NCBI GenBank assembly: GCA_033961575.1
Contig: CM066728.1
Span: 31,930,352 to 31,994,351 of the forward strand
DNA: 64,000 nucleotides
Origin: Aselliscus stoliczkanus
Lineage: Eukaryota > Chordata > Mammalia > Chiroptera > Hipposideridae
Reading direction: 5' to 3'
In this document: piece by piece, positions 12,131 through 24,070 of the stretch
Layout: every line of letters begins with the position of its first letter
Position numbering within the stretch: the first letter of the stretch is position 1
Notes under the pieces: generated by a model
Database searches by the model: none
Seen by the model: only the letters and a program-made list of their open reading frames with translations
What the model was told of the DNA's origin: nothing
Position numbers and translations under genes: made by a program

Positions 12131-12478
12131 AAAAAAGGGGAAGAAAAGGGGAAGGGAAATAAGTGGTCCAAATTTCTAGGTATAAAATAAGTAAGCCATG
12201 AGGATGTAATGTACAGCATAGGGAATATAGTCAGTAATATTGTGATAGCATGGTACAGTGTCAGATGGTTGCTGGACTTATGGTGATCACTTCTTTAGGC
12301 ATACAAATGTTGAATGACTATGGTACCTGAAGCTAACATATTGGGGTTGTTGGAAAAGTCATAACACATTTTTGCAACAAAAAACATAGAAAAAATACTT
12401 CATGACTTTTCCAACAACCCAATAATATTGTATGTTAGCTATGTTTTAACAAAAATCTTAAAAATAAATAAATAAAAT
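12131..12478 (+). repeat. Second L1 3'UTR terminus, tandem to the first
   Basis: A further 3'UTR-like unit begins near 12185 (agccatgaggatgtaatgta) and ends in an A-rich tail at about 12478. It repeats sequence already present at 11785 and 11940. The 82-bp MITE at 12341-12422 lies inside it. Confidence 0.6.
12341..12422. mobile_element. 82-bp mariner-type MITE
   Basis: Near-perfect terminal inverted repeats of about 24 bp: left TTGGGGTTGTTGGAAAAGTC; the right end in reverse complement is TTGGGTTGTTGGAAAAGTCA, with a one-base length difference in the G run. It is flanked by TA on both sides (12339-12340 and 12423-12424), the Tc1/mariner target duplication. Removing it restores uninterrupted L1 3'UTR (aagctaacata + atattg). 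It has no coding capacity. Its TIR differs from that of the mariner at 33940. Confidence 0.85.
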
Positions 12479-13340
12479 AGGAGTTTCAAGGAGTTAGACC
12501 TTCCTCAATGGAGGCTGCAGGCTGCCTGCTGATGCAGTCTATTCAGCCTGCTGCTTCTGCGTCTGGTGTTGAGCCTACAGTTACTATAGGTCAGTCCAAC
12601 TGTCAGTTGAGAAGGATGTGGGGTGTGGGTTAAAGAAAGGACAACCTGGAACCTGCAAGGATGAAGTGAGACTACATGGAACCTGGAGAGAAAGCTGGAG
12701 CCTGCTTCTGCCTCTCCCCACCTCAGGGCCGTGGGCGGCCTGCAGGAGAGGCTGGTGCCCTGTGCTACAGAGATGCACACACATCTGTTCCAGGATGCAG
12801 AGAAGCTGATGGAGATCTGGTGGGAGTTAGAAAATTGGCAGAACCAGGTGCTGCTCTGACCACTTGGGTGAGGCAGCAGATCAGCATCGATGTGTACCAG
12901 CTGCTACAGTGCATGGTGCCCTGCACCCACATTCAGAGCTTAAGAACTATTGTTCCTGCTTTACCTCCACTTTACAAATTTCATTCAAATTATCTTATGT
13001 GGCCAACGCTCACCCAGAACCATACAGGACATGAACTCGGGACTGTAGCTCCAGGGCAGCTGAGTTGCAATGCAGGACACACCACCATAATACTCTGTGA
13101 CCTTCCACCTCCACATCCCGCACCCTACCTGTGGAAGTAATACTAATCTCAATGCCATGCATGCATACACATAAACGTCCATCATGAGGCTGTAAGGCCC
13201 ATGGAAACAGGAACATTCTGTGTTCTGCACACTGTCCATTCCTGTATCGATAGGTGGTCAGTCAATTTTAGTTGAATGACTCACTGCCAGAGACAATCAG
13301 AACAAACTGATCTTTGCACAAGTCTTCAGCACACTTTGCA
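12479..13340. other. Unassigned sequence, possible decayed gene fragment
   Basis: GC-richer than the LINE before it. About 12750-12860 reads as a short coherent peptide (HLFQDAEKLMEIWWELENW) before a stop, which hints at a decayed retrocopy, but I do not recognise the parent gene. No domain, tail or target duplication was found. It may equally be chance. Confidence 0.25.
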
Positions 13341-13430
13341 TTTGTACACCAGTCTATGAATTAACAAGCATTTACTGAGTGTCTATTTTGAATCGGATGC
13401 TGGGGCTGGTACTGAGGAAAATGCAAAGAA
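13340..13430 (-). repeat. L2-like LINE fragment
   Basis: The stretch 'agcatttactgagtgtctat' followed by a decayed gggctggtactgagg resembles the reverse complement of the L2 3' end. It is short and diverged. Confidence 0.45.
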
Positions 13431-13909
13431 ATAGAGAAAAGCACTCAAGCCCTCAAAATTGTAGCCATCTGACTTAAGAGATGACACGGATTCATCTGAA
13501 GTTAATTAATATCAGTGTTACATTTGGTAAGAGACAGGGAGTGCTAATGAATGCTCTAGCCATCCTTTATTATCCTATTATGGATAATACGTCAGGGAAA
13601 GCTTCCCAAAAAAGGCAAGACTTCAGCCAGTGTGTGAAGATAGATGGAGAGGGTGAAGGAGGAAGACAACAACAAAGGAACAGACGTTGAAGTTCAAAAG
13701 GCCCATTTGGGGCAACTGGTAGGCCCCACCCTGGATGGCTTTTTGTAGAAAGTTGGGAGGTGATCAAGGATGATACCCTCACCCCACTGCTCAAGTTTTC
13801 CCAGCAAATGAGATCACGTTGATCTTCAGTGATGATTAAAAATGTAAAATGATTACACTCACTAAGCATTTACAATATGCAGTGCTGCTTTATCCATCAC
13901 TTTACCCCA

Positions 13910-14035
13910 AACTAACCATTAGGTAGCTATTATCATTCCCATTGATGAATGAGAAAACTGAGGCTTCCTTGCCCAAGGTCACCCAGCAAGTAAGTGGCCA
14001 AACGGGTCTGAATGCAGGCCTGCACTTGCAGCTCC
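13910..14035 (-). repeat. MIR SINE
   Basis: 'gagaaaactgaggcttcc', then 'cccaaggtcacccagcaag' and taagtggccaaac, is the reverse complement of the MIR core and tRNA-like region. Confidence 0.8.
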
Positions 14036-16588
14036 ATCCCTAAGCAACCCACCTGCACAGGCATGTCTCCTGTCAATGACCATTCCTTCCTAACTGCTTC
14101 AGGACGGCCTGGTCAGGCCTGCAGTTCAGAATTCTAGAGATGAAGGTGTTGCTGTAAATGCTACGGGACCTATCAAATGCAAAACTCATGAGGGCCTTCC
14201 TCAGTCATTTAGTTTCAGTTTTCTTAGGGAAGGAAAAAACCCAGAATTTAAAACCAGCTCAATTATAGGAGAATTCTCTGCCTACAAGGTGGCTTTCTCT
14301 ACCAAGGAGGGCGGACTGGGGACACAACCCACACTGCGATAGATACAACACATATGTATCCGAATCCGAGAATGAGCACTTGGTATTTCCTTGCTTTTTG
14401 TTTTACGGGGGTTTCCCCCTGTAGATTATAGGTTTCTTTTGTGAAAAATGTTTTCAGTGTGTAAGTTGCAATGCCCTCATTAACATGTGTGCACAGAGAA
14501 ATGATCACCTAAGTGGCCAGCCTGTGTCCACCTCCGTACAGATCAGAGCCGTGTCCTGCCCTGGGCTGTGGGGAGCTCATCTTTCAACCCCCATACCCAG
14601 AACTGCTCCAGAAAGGAGAGGCCTGGCTTAGGCAATGAAGACGGAATGGAAAAGAAGCTCACACTAGTAAATGTGCCCATTTATTAGGACTCCCTGCAAT
14701 TTAGAAGCTGATTTCAAAGAAAGATTGCTTCAGGCCTCAGACTCCTGTTGTGGCCAACTGTGGCCCATTTTTACAGCTGACTGACCCATGGCTAAAAATG
14801 TGGGTCTCCGGTAGTCTCAGAAGGCCTTGATGGCTCCTTGCTGCCCCAGAGCAGAAGTTATAAGCATAATGACAGCTAATGGAGGCAGGTTGGGACAGGC
14901 GGGCCACCACATCACCACCCACTGCTTCCCCAAAGACGGGGCCAAGGCTTCCACATGCAGCTGTTTGTTGTGAATCCCAAGTCAACAGCTGACATGATTC
15001 ATTAGAAGTTCACACTCCTTCACTGCATTCCCCTCAAGCCTCTCGCACCTTCTCTGCTGTCCCTCACGCACACCCCATGCTCCCGGCCTTCCTTCTTTCC
15101 CACCTGGGCCCCATAAGACCTCTTGGGTTAATTATGCTGCCTCAAGGCTTCCTCCCAGAAGGGAAAGAAATAGTCTGGCTGCACTGGGAGTGACTGGGCA
15201 GAGGAGCAAGAGATGTATGCCCCTCCCCACAAATCACAGCATAAGCCTCTTTCTTCGGCCGCTTTAATCTGAGTATGTCTCATTTAAACTCCACCTCTCT
15301 TCCATTGCCAGCCCGAGATTTGGGAATGAGGGTTTGTCAGACTGCTCTGAGGTAATAAGGAACACATTAATATCATCCGAGTTTCCAAAGAGATTTTGTT
15401 GTTGTTGTTCACAAAGAGCAGGTATTTAAATAGAGTTGTTTGGAAGGTGAACCATTAATATGTTGTCCCCTCAGCAAACCCTTTAAGAACCTATTAAACA
15501 GAGCCTCAGTTGTTGAGAGGGGTGATTCCTCTGCATGGCTTATCTCAGGGCAATTGGAGGATGTATTACATCTGCTCAAAGAGAGCCTGTTGTGAGGAGA
15601 CAGGTGATCTGGGGAAGCTCCTGGATGGCGCCTCAGCCAGCAGGGTTATTCTAGGCCCAAGTAAAACGTGGGAGGCTAGAAGCAAATGGAAGCAGCCACA
15701 TGCAGGTGGGGCCCCGGGAATGAGGGGTGTAGCCAAGATGACCTTTCTCCTCTACTGCACCCCAGCCCTGGGCTCCTTGCCTGAACTTTCTTCTTTTGTG
15801 AAGACAGAAGTCTAGACGAATGGAGATAACCTTTCCAGACCAATCACAACCTTTTGCTGGGACATTTACACGCAATTCTTATGGAAAGGTCACCCAGAAA
15901 ACACCACAGACAAAGAGCATCCTTCCAAACAACAAATGTAACAATTAAAACAAAGCACCCTTCTCACTTGATGGCCCGGAAGCAGCTGGGCTCCAGGATG
16001 GCTTAGCTGGCTATCGCCTGTGGCATTTGTTACCTGAAGGAAACAATGGCAGCTCTGTAGGCATTTGAGTCAAAAGGGCAGGAGCTGCAGCCAGCTTCAC
16101 AGTTCAGGCCAACAAGAGAGGGGCATCAGGAGACTTCCCATCAGTGCTGCAGGGCAGTTTCACATATTCCCCAACACTGCTTGCCCCTGCCTCCAGGAGC
16201 ACTTGGCACATTCACGCACCCACGCACACATGCAGGCATTCGAGTGATACACATTGTTTTGATTTCAGAGCAGGGCTCTAGGCCTAGAGGCTGTGGGTGT
16301 GTCTCTTTCATTCCACTCTGAAATAGATCATCTGGGGCTCTGTCTTTGAATTGAAAAGGTTCTGTTGGATTGTTAGCACCAAAGACACATTCCTCATCTT
16401 CTCCCAGCTTTTTCCAGTCTCCTATGGAACCAGGTCTTCCATGGAAGTGATAGTTTATGGATAGCTTATACCTCCTCTCAAAAGACTCTAAATGCCTATA
16501 TATGCTGGCTATATTGGTGGGTATTTCATGCTTGCTTGGACCACGCTCCATTCAAAGGGAACCTGACCCATGTAAAGCCCTTGCTGAT
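14036..16588. other. Unique non-coding sequence
   Basis: No gene or repeat is recognised. There is a short (TTG)n at about 15397-15408. Open frames up to about 136 codons (for example 16141-16551 on the minus strand) have no recognisable domain. Confidence 0.5.
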
Positions 16589-16601
16589 TAGGTGGTATAC
16601 T

Positions 16602-16708
16602 TTTTTTTTTTTTCCAGGGCAGTGTCACTGGCCCTCATATGTGGGACCTGAACCGGGGCTGCTGGCTTCCCAAGCCAGCGCTTAACCACTGCGCCACTCG
16701 GCTGGCCC
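16602..16708 (-). mobile_element. Short head-only tRNA-derived SINE
   Basis: Poly(T) followed by the reverse complement of the SINE head (gggcagtgtcactggccctc ... ccactcggctggccc). The target duplication is taggtggtatac at the left and taggtggtctat at the right, starting at 16589 and 16709. There is no body or AATAAA tail. Confidence 0.9.
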
Positions 16709-16725
16709 TAGGTGGTCTATTTTTG

Positions 16726-18247
16726 AACCATTTCTCTCCACCCACACCCCTCCAACACTGCTCTTCAGACCAGGGATTGGAGACTTAACCCATAAAAAGA
16801 ATCAACTGATACCTTACCAATGACCTATGACCCATATGTTTTCTGTGGGGACCGGGAGGGAGGGAAGAGGAGAAAGAACTGAACCAACTGAATTCTCTTG
16901 TATGAACCATGAATCAAAGAAGAATTTCTTATTGGCAGGAGAAATTACTTCTGAAGAGTCATTAAGTAAACTTAGAACTAAAAAAGCCAAAATGAAGGGT
17001 TAGCTGGGGCCATGGGCAAGCACAGGGAGCCTCTGATGACTGAGGCTGAGAAAGAAAGAGGCCATCAACAGAATGGAAGTACACCGTCTTAATGATGGCG
17101 CATGTGAGTGAGGACCCTGCTAGAGCCCCCTTGAATCCCTCTGTTCCATTTCCAGATTTACTCCATGGTCTACATGTACCTTAACATTAATTCCCCTTTA
17201 CTTAGGCTAGCTTCAAGAAATCTCCATTCCTTCCTTAAAAACAAGCATGGAAAAAAAACCCAAAAAAAACAGACATCTTAGGGAGACTTGTTTCCCAGGG
17301 CCCAATAAAAAAAAAAGAGTAATTATATTAAGAACACATTTAATTGTTGCTATTCTATTTGATTAAAGGAAGGAGGACAAAAGCCCTGATTTATGAGGCA
17401 ATCACCAGACCCAGATAGGATGATCCAGGCAGCCAAAGGCAGGGCCATTTACACAGATTGAGTAACCTGATTGCCTCAGAGGGAGAAAGACGGGTGTCTG
17501 ATCTCTCCCACCACAACAGCTGTCCATTTGGAGACTTGAGAAACTGAAGTCATGCCAGGCAGTTCTCAGGTCTCTCTCTGGGCAGAGCCAGCACTACAGC
17601 AGACATGGCCTGAGAAAAGATCAATACCCTGTTCTGCCTGATTCCTTTAGCCCCTTAGAACCAAACAAAAGAGAACTACAGGAGAGTTAGATTCATTTTC
17701 TAGCCTGGGTGTCAATCCCTTAGGTGTGTTCTATGTTTTTTTCTGTTTGATTTACAATAAACATGCTCTAGGCTAGGGAGAATGCCCAGTGTTTTCATAA
17801 ATATCGAGCAGTGTCTATGCCATTAAATATTCCTCACAACTTGTTTGAGGAGGCTGGAAGGACAAAGTAGAGCAGGCCATATATTATAAAAAAAATCTCA
17901 ACTAACCAGGATTCAACCAACCCAAATTTCTTTTTTTATTTTTCCAAATTTCTTGATTAATCAGACACTTCACTTTCTACTTTTATAAACGTAAAAAGTC
18001 AAAGGCCTAAAAAAATCAATCACAAACTGTCAGATTAGGTTATGTCTTCGAAGCTACTCATAGAAATCTCCAGCTCGATGACTTTGAGATACTGTAGTAT
18101 CTTGAATCATGCGAAATGTTTGTTATGCTCATTAAACTCTACTTACTTACTAAGGCATGAATGTGGCTGCAAATATTTTGGAAAGATTTACAAGAGAAGT
18201 TTCTATTTTGTTCACATAGAAAAAGGGAAATACCCACCCACAAGATC
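16726..18247. other. Unique non-coding sequence
   Basis: No gene or young repeat is recognised. The interval has A-rich runs near 17250-17320 but no tail with a target duplication. Confidence 0.5.
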
Positions 18248-18264
18248 CTTGACATCATTTCTTT

Positions 18265-18375
18265 GTTTTTGTTTTTGTTTTTGAGGGCAATGTCACTGGC
18301 CCTCCTATGTGGGACCCGAACCAGGGCCACTGGCTTCCCAAGCCAGCACTTAACCACTGTGCCACTTGGCCGGCC
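18265..18375 (-). mobile_element. Short head-only tRNA-derived SINE
   Basis: The tail is (GTTTTT)n rather than a pure poly(T), then the reverse-complement head. A 17-bp target duplication, cttgacatcatttcttt, is at 18248-18264 and 18376-18392. Confidence 0.92.
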
Positions 18376-18529
18376 CTTGACATCATTTCTTTAAGACTCT
18401 ATTATAACACCTAAATAAACATCACATTCTCTTCTGAGAAGAGGAATCCTGAAAAGGGGATTTGTCCAAAAGCCCCGGAGCTGCAGGTCCTCACACACTC
18501 TAAGGCATGAATGAGTCACTGGACATCAG

Positions 18530-18700
18530 CAAGTCTCGGTAGTTGGAAAGGGGTCAAGAGACATGAGTTCAGGTCTCAGCCTTGTCAGTTAAGGAATGAT
18601 CTTGGGAAAGCTCATTCTCTTCAACCGTAAAAGGGAGAGATTGTATTAATGTATAAAATTATCTATCTCCAAAGACGATCTCACTTCCAAATTCTATATT
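18530..18700 (+). repeat. MIR SINE fragment
   Basis: Order of motifs: gagttcaggtctcagcc, then gatcttgggaaagctcat, then a run of aaagggagaga. This fits the MIR plus strand, diverged. Confidence 0.55.
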
Positions 18701-19259
18701 ACCATTTGGAGAGAAAACTTAGACAATGCTTGTCTTAATTTGAGCCCTAAACTTGAGGCAAGTTCTAGAGGGAGATAACTTTGACTTAAATCTGATACTT
18801 TGCATTACAATTTTGCCCTTTGAGGGAAACTCCACCTGGCATGATAATCCTGCATATTAGTGCTAGTTCTAGTTCAAAAACTCCTTTTCTTGATACAGAA
18901 AGATCTTGAAGGTTCCAGCCTGTGGCTCAGGTTTGGTATTTAAAGATATATTCCTCCCATAGTGGGGACCCTCTGACCACACCTAAAATTATGTAGCTCT
19001 GAGGACTCGTTTCCATCCCAGACCAAACTCCGGAGTTCTTCCAAATCCATTTGGAGGTGAGGAAGTGGGAGGCTTCATTTGGGAAAATGATGAGGTGCTT
19101 CCTTCCTCTTGGAGCTGAGTAAGTTCCCTCTTCAGGACTCCCATGGCCTCAGAGGCCAAGGGTCAGGGGCCTGAGAAATAGGGCAGAATCAGGTTTCCCT
19201 TTAGATCACAGATAGTGGGTCTCATTCCAAACTCAATCCATTGCAAGAGATGTGTGTAA

Positions 19260-19500
19260 TTTCATGTAATCGAAGTGGGAGAGATAGTACTATCTAATGG
19301 TTACCCTCTTAGGCTCTGGACAATTGATGCCAATATAACTTGGAGAATTGACTTCACCTACTTAAGCGTTGGTCTCTCATCTGTAAAATGTGTTGAGAAA
19401 CAGTCCCCACTTCATAAGGTCGGTGTACGAATTCAATGAAATAATTTACACCAAGTATCTTGCATGTAGAAAGTGTTTAGTAATATAGAGCTCTTGTTTT
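19260..19500 (+). repeat. MIR SINE
   Basis: Near full-length. 'ggttaccctcttaggctctg' is the head, then tctcatctgtaaaatgtg, cttcataaggtcggtgt and tgcatgtagaaagtgttta, as in MIR. Confidence 0.75.
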
Positions 19501-19949
19501 TGTTGTATCTCAAGGATCTGATTACTCCTTCTTTGTTTGTCCCCCCACCCCAAATCTCCCCTGAGGACAGGGTATGACAGGAGCTAAATTTGATGCGACC
19601 TACATGCCTCATCTGGGAGAAGGGGTGGGGTTTGGGGTGGGCATGAAGCAGCTCACTGACTGTGAGCTGACAGCCCTGGTGTGGCACCTCTAACGTCACT
19701 GCACTGGTCCCAAAGCACCACCTCTGCCATGTGTAGAGAGACGTGAGAAATGAGTCATTTTTGCACCTGCTCAGAGCCCTGATCATTTCAATCACACCTA
19801 TGATCATTAGCGTTCCATGAGAAACATAAAATAACTTTTAGTTGAGGTTTGGGCACTCAAATGCACCCAAGCTTAATTAGAAAAGGTTATGTAATTCCCA
19901 CACAAAGAGGAATAGCCAGGCTCTCAGCATGGCCCCTGTCGCTGAGCCA

Positions 19950-20135
19950 GCGGGATCGAGGGCACAGCCCTGGTCCTCTCATCCTGGCTCTGCCACTCGC
20001 CAGCTGCATGCCGAGGGCAAGTCGTCAAAACTCTCCAAGCTGTGCTTCCTCATTCATGAGGACGAATAGGTAAAAGCCTAGTAATAGCCCCTTCCTAGGG
20101 TCATGTTGGAGACAATGTTGTGTAGTTAAGTATTT
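19950..20135 (+). repeat. MIR SINE
   Basis: 'tggctctgccactcgccagc' followed by a decayed CTTCCTCATTCATGAGG and 'ccccttcctagggtcatgtt' follows the MIR order. It is diverged. Confidence 0.65.
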
Positions 20136-20490
20136 GTAACTGCTGAGTCCACTGGGCTTCTCTCCAAGACCCACTGATGGTGGGTAGGCAATTCTGTGAG
20201 CCATTTGGTTTCTCCCTGTCAACAGCAACCACAAATAGGCAGCTCATCCTCCCGCTGGACCCATCTCCAACGTGCACTAAGGGCAGTATGGCCCTGAGAG
20301 ACTCCAAATCCAACACGAGGAGAGAGCGTGCTTCCCTGTCGTCTGCATGTGCCAGCCTGGGAACAAGATAGAGCAGTAGAGCTGGGACCACTTTCACTTG
20401 ATCCCCATTAGAGCTCTCTTGCCTCCCGGGAGAGTCCACATCCCGCTTGAATGTGGTCGGGACGGGATGAATCAGAGGAATTGCAGCTTT

Positions 20491-20928
20491 TTTTTTTTTT
20501 TTTTTTAAAGATTTTATTGGGGAATTGGTGGAGGGGAGCAGCGTTGGGGAATCGGGGAAGGGGAACAGACAAGTTGTTCTTCAGTTTAGTTGCGGAGGAT
20601 GTTGCTTCACTGTTGGTATCGTCATTGCGCTCTTCCCGGATGAGGCAGATCGGTTGATGGCCTCTGGATGTCGCTCACCGCGGCTATTGGCAGCTCACGC
20701 TTGGCTGCCAGCCGCTCACGCTGGCTGCGGGCCACTCACTGCAGCCTATGGCAGCCCACTGCAGCAGGGGCTGCAGCCCACACCATCACCGGGGCTCGCA
20801 CAGCCCAGCTCCAGGTGGAGCTGTTGTTAGCTGTAGAGGGCAGTGTCACTGGCCCTCATGTGGGATCCGAACCGGGGCTGCTGGCATCCCAAAACCAGCG
20901 CTTAACCAATGCGCCACTCGGCCGGCCC
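20491..20928 (-). mobile_element. Long tRNA-derived SINE, young subfamily
   Basis: Full length, on the minus strand. It begins with poly(T) and 'taaagattttattgggg' (reverse complement of the CCCCAATAAAATCTTTA tail) and ends with gccactcggccggccc. The 15-bp target duplication aggaattgcagcttt is at 20476-20490 and 20929-20943. It lacks both older internal segments. High similarity to the copies at 7544 and 58620 indicates recent amplification. Confidence 0.93.
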
Positions 20929-21104
20929 AGGAATTGCAGCTTTAACATGATACACAGAAAAGCCTCCTTTCCTTCGCTGACTGCCTCCAGTTTCTCCAGT
21001 GGAACTTCTTCCCACCCCTCTCATGTCCTTCAAGTCTTGGTCACAGCGTTTCCTACCTTGACTTGCTGTTTATTTTTTCTCACTATCAAACTTTTAGAAA
21101 TTAA

Positions 21105-21345
21105 TAGCATGCCCTCTGCTCTCAGATGACTTGAGTTTAAATGGTGCTTTACCAATTACTATTTATGTGTCTTTAGCCAAGTGACTTAATCTCTCCATGT
21201 CTCAGTTTTCGTGACTGTAAAATGGGGATAATAATAGCTCCTTCTTCATAGGGTCGTTGTGGGGATTAAATGAGCTTATGCAGGTAAAGCACTCAGGACA
21301 GTACCCAGAACATGGTAAACTCTATGTTTATTGTTGACTGATTTA
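21105..21345 (+). repeat. MIR SINE, well preserved
   Basis: Clear MIR order: gatgacttgagtttaaatgg, agccaagtgacttaatctct, gtaaaatggggataataata, catagggtcgttgtggggat, then taaagcactcaggacagta. Confidence 0.9.
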
Positions 21346-23938
21346 TTATTGCTTCCATAACACACCTCAGTGATAACTCTTAATTAGCAGGGCTCTTCAG
21401 ATGTTGTGTCTTCCAGGGGAAGGAGAATAGAGACTGTCCGGTAAGCTTTTCACTCAGGACATTGAGTTAATCCATCATATTGTAACACACAGTTGAACTC
21501 TCTCTCTCTCTGCTTGTTTATTGTCATCCTAAAATGACTTGGTCCTTCCTGTTCTTGGAACAGTTCCTCTTTTTCCGGAATTATCTGTTTACTCACATTT
21601 CTGTATATCCAACCCTTCCCCACTTACACAGAGAGAAATAGATAGCTATATTGTACAAACAGATATACACTGATTTTAAAAAAACTCAAAATCCCCAAAT
21701 ATGTCAACCACACGATGACCCCTACCATGCCCAACCCCACACCACGGCCCAAGATGGGAGAAAAAGGCAGTTACACTAGCTCCGTAACTCTCCCTAAATG
21801 TGAGAGGCACACAGGAGACTGCTTTGGTTTTTCTTAATATTTCCCCTACATCGCTATCTTTTTTAGAGCTACAACAACAGAGGAATAGAATTAAAAGAGA
21901 ATTCTCTGAGGTAAACCTGGCTTTTTTGGCCACTTGGGTAAAAGTTATGGAAATCATGTTCCCAAGCCTGACACAACCTCCCCTCCCGACCCCTTCCCTC
22001 AATCCTCACAGCCCACAAAGGTCTTTGAAAACAAAGACCATCTTCATGGAAAGTGCTGGTGAAAGACGTGGTGGAGAAAGCTACCACATGCCCATGTCTG
22101 TCTCCCACGGTAATGTGGCACACTCCTCATGACTTTCTCCAATCTTTGTGGCACAAGAGACTTCAGACATGCCCAAATAATTGCCCATCATCTTACCAGG
22201 AAAACCCAAAAGCTATGGTTGGCACTTTCCTTTCTCTCTCCATCCAAGCCGTTCATGCAGATTAAAACTATTTAAAGTCTACAAGTTGAAAAAGGCTTTG
22301 AATAAAGCAGCTACCCACATTAAAAGAAGACTGTTTTCATTCTCGATCTACAGCAAGAAGATCAAAAATAGGAATAATTAAAGCCTGAGGTGTAACTGTT
22401 AAGAAAGGCATTTTTATTGTCTTTGCCAAATCCTTAAACAGGTAAACCACATATTTAAAGAAAGTACTAAGATCTGAAAATTCCAATGGTGGTTTTTTTT
22501 CTCTTGGTTAAGACATAATGAGTTCAGTCTTCAGAGACCAGGGAGCAGGATTTGCGAAGCTCTCTGAACTGTCAGCTGCATCATTATCTCGCAAAGCCTG
22601 TGTGTAGGTGACTCCCTGTGATTCAGCCTCTTTCCTGTTTTGAAACAGAAGGTTACTAACCTCTGGAACAAAATTTGGCACAGTCGAGTAACGTCAGTTT
22701 TATGCAAACAATATTTCCTTTTTGTGGCCTTCCTTTTCATACCATGGTACTTGATTTTTAAAAGTCTTATAAATATTGTATAATGAATTCCACTCAAGTA
22801 CCCTTTCCAAATGCGCCAGAGAGTATGCAGAATTAAAACCAACAACGACAAAAAACCAACCAACCTAACAAAAAAGTCTCCCTTTTCCAGGGTGGCTGGA
22901 GCCAAGTGAACTTTATATCAAAATCCCATGAACAGTCTACAATTTATATTCCAAGGAGAAAGAGAAGCAGGCACCTTAAGGGTCATATGCAAAATAAGAA
23001 TTCTGAAAACAAATCTCATTACTGTCAAAACTGTTGGGTTTTTAATATGATTAGAATTTTAAACTGTGACTTTAAAATATCTGAGTGCTTGAATGTTATT
23101 GCTTTAAAAGTCTCTACTTGAGAGCTTGTAGCTGTGTTTTCCCTTTTCCCTAAAAGGAATCATGGGCTCATTCTTCTGTTGTGTGGACCTGGTAGTCAGA
23201 TTTGGAAACTAACTTATTCAGCCTCCTATCCCACAGGATGCAAAGTACCTTTAAGCTGAGACAATGCCTGTCACTATCCTAACTTGATTGAAGGAGAGCT
23301 AAAGAATGAAGTGGAAATCAGACAGAAAACCTGACGTGGAGCAGAAACTGCCTGGCTTGCTGCTGTCCCAGAACTTTATCTGGGCTTCAGACAGGGCTGT
23401 TGGCTTTACCTGACCCTGCAGGAGATGTGAGATTTGCAGAACAGAACACAAAAACTCAGTTCATTGTTGTAAAGGAGAAAACTTAACAGCCCACCTGCTC
23501 CAGAGCTGGCCAGCTTCCCTCAAGCTTAAACAGGATATTTTGTTGCTCATAGCTCTAACACCAGAAAACTATCTACACTGCTGCTGCTGCTGCCACCGCT
23601 TTCATCTGCTGGGCGTCAAAACCAGCCAGAAGGCAGGTGATTTCCTGCTTCGCTCTTGGTTGGAAGTGGAATTGAGAGAAGGGCAATGGTCAGCAATGTT
23701 CCCCTGAACTCTCGTCCCCAGCTGGAAGTCACATTAGGCACACAGTCTCCAATGTCCAAGTAGAGAGAGATGGGTAGCAGAGAGAGGCAAATCTGCCAGG
23801 CAGCTATAACTCTTCCCATGATAGGGCCTTATTTCTAGACTCATCAGCCTGGACTGTATTTCTGGGACTGGAACCTGGCAGGTCAACCCATCAATATTCA
23901 GTGGACAAACCCACAAATAAAGACACAAGCATAAAAAC
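21346..23938. other. Mostly unique non-coding sequence
   Basis: No gene is recognised. A short (CTG)n is at about 23580-23594. There are no SINE heads and no terminal inverted repeats. Open frames of up to 124 codons lack recognisable domains. Confidence 0.5.
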
Positions 23939-23949
23939 GTGATCCTGGG

Positions 23950-24058
23950 GAGGGGCCGAGTGGCACAGTGGTTGGGCGCTGGCTTGGGGGGCCGGTGGCT
24001 CCGGTTTGGGTCCCACATGTGAGGGCCAGTGACACTGCCCTCAAAAAAAAAAAAAAAC
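23950..24058 (+). mobile_element. Short head-only tRNA-derived SINE
   Basis: Head ggggccgagtggcacagtgg, then gagggccagtgacactgccc, then poly(A). The target duplication gtgatcctggg is at 23939-23949 and 24060-24070. The box B region is partly decayed (ggtttgggtcc). Confidence 0.9.
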
Positions 24059-24070
24059 AGTGATCCTGGG

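Noticed and set aside
12676..13140. 154-codon open frame
   Set aside because: No recognisable domain, and the better-looking peptide nearby is in a different frame.
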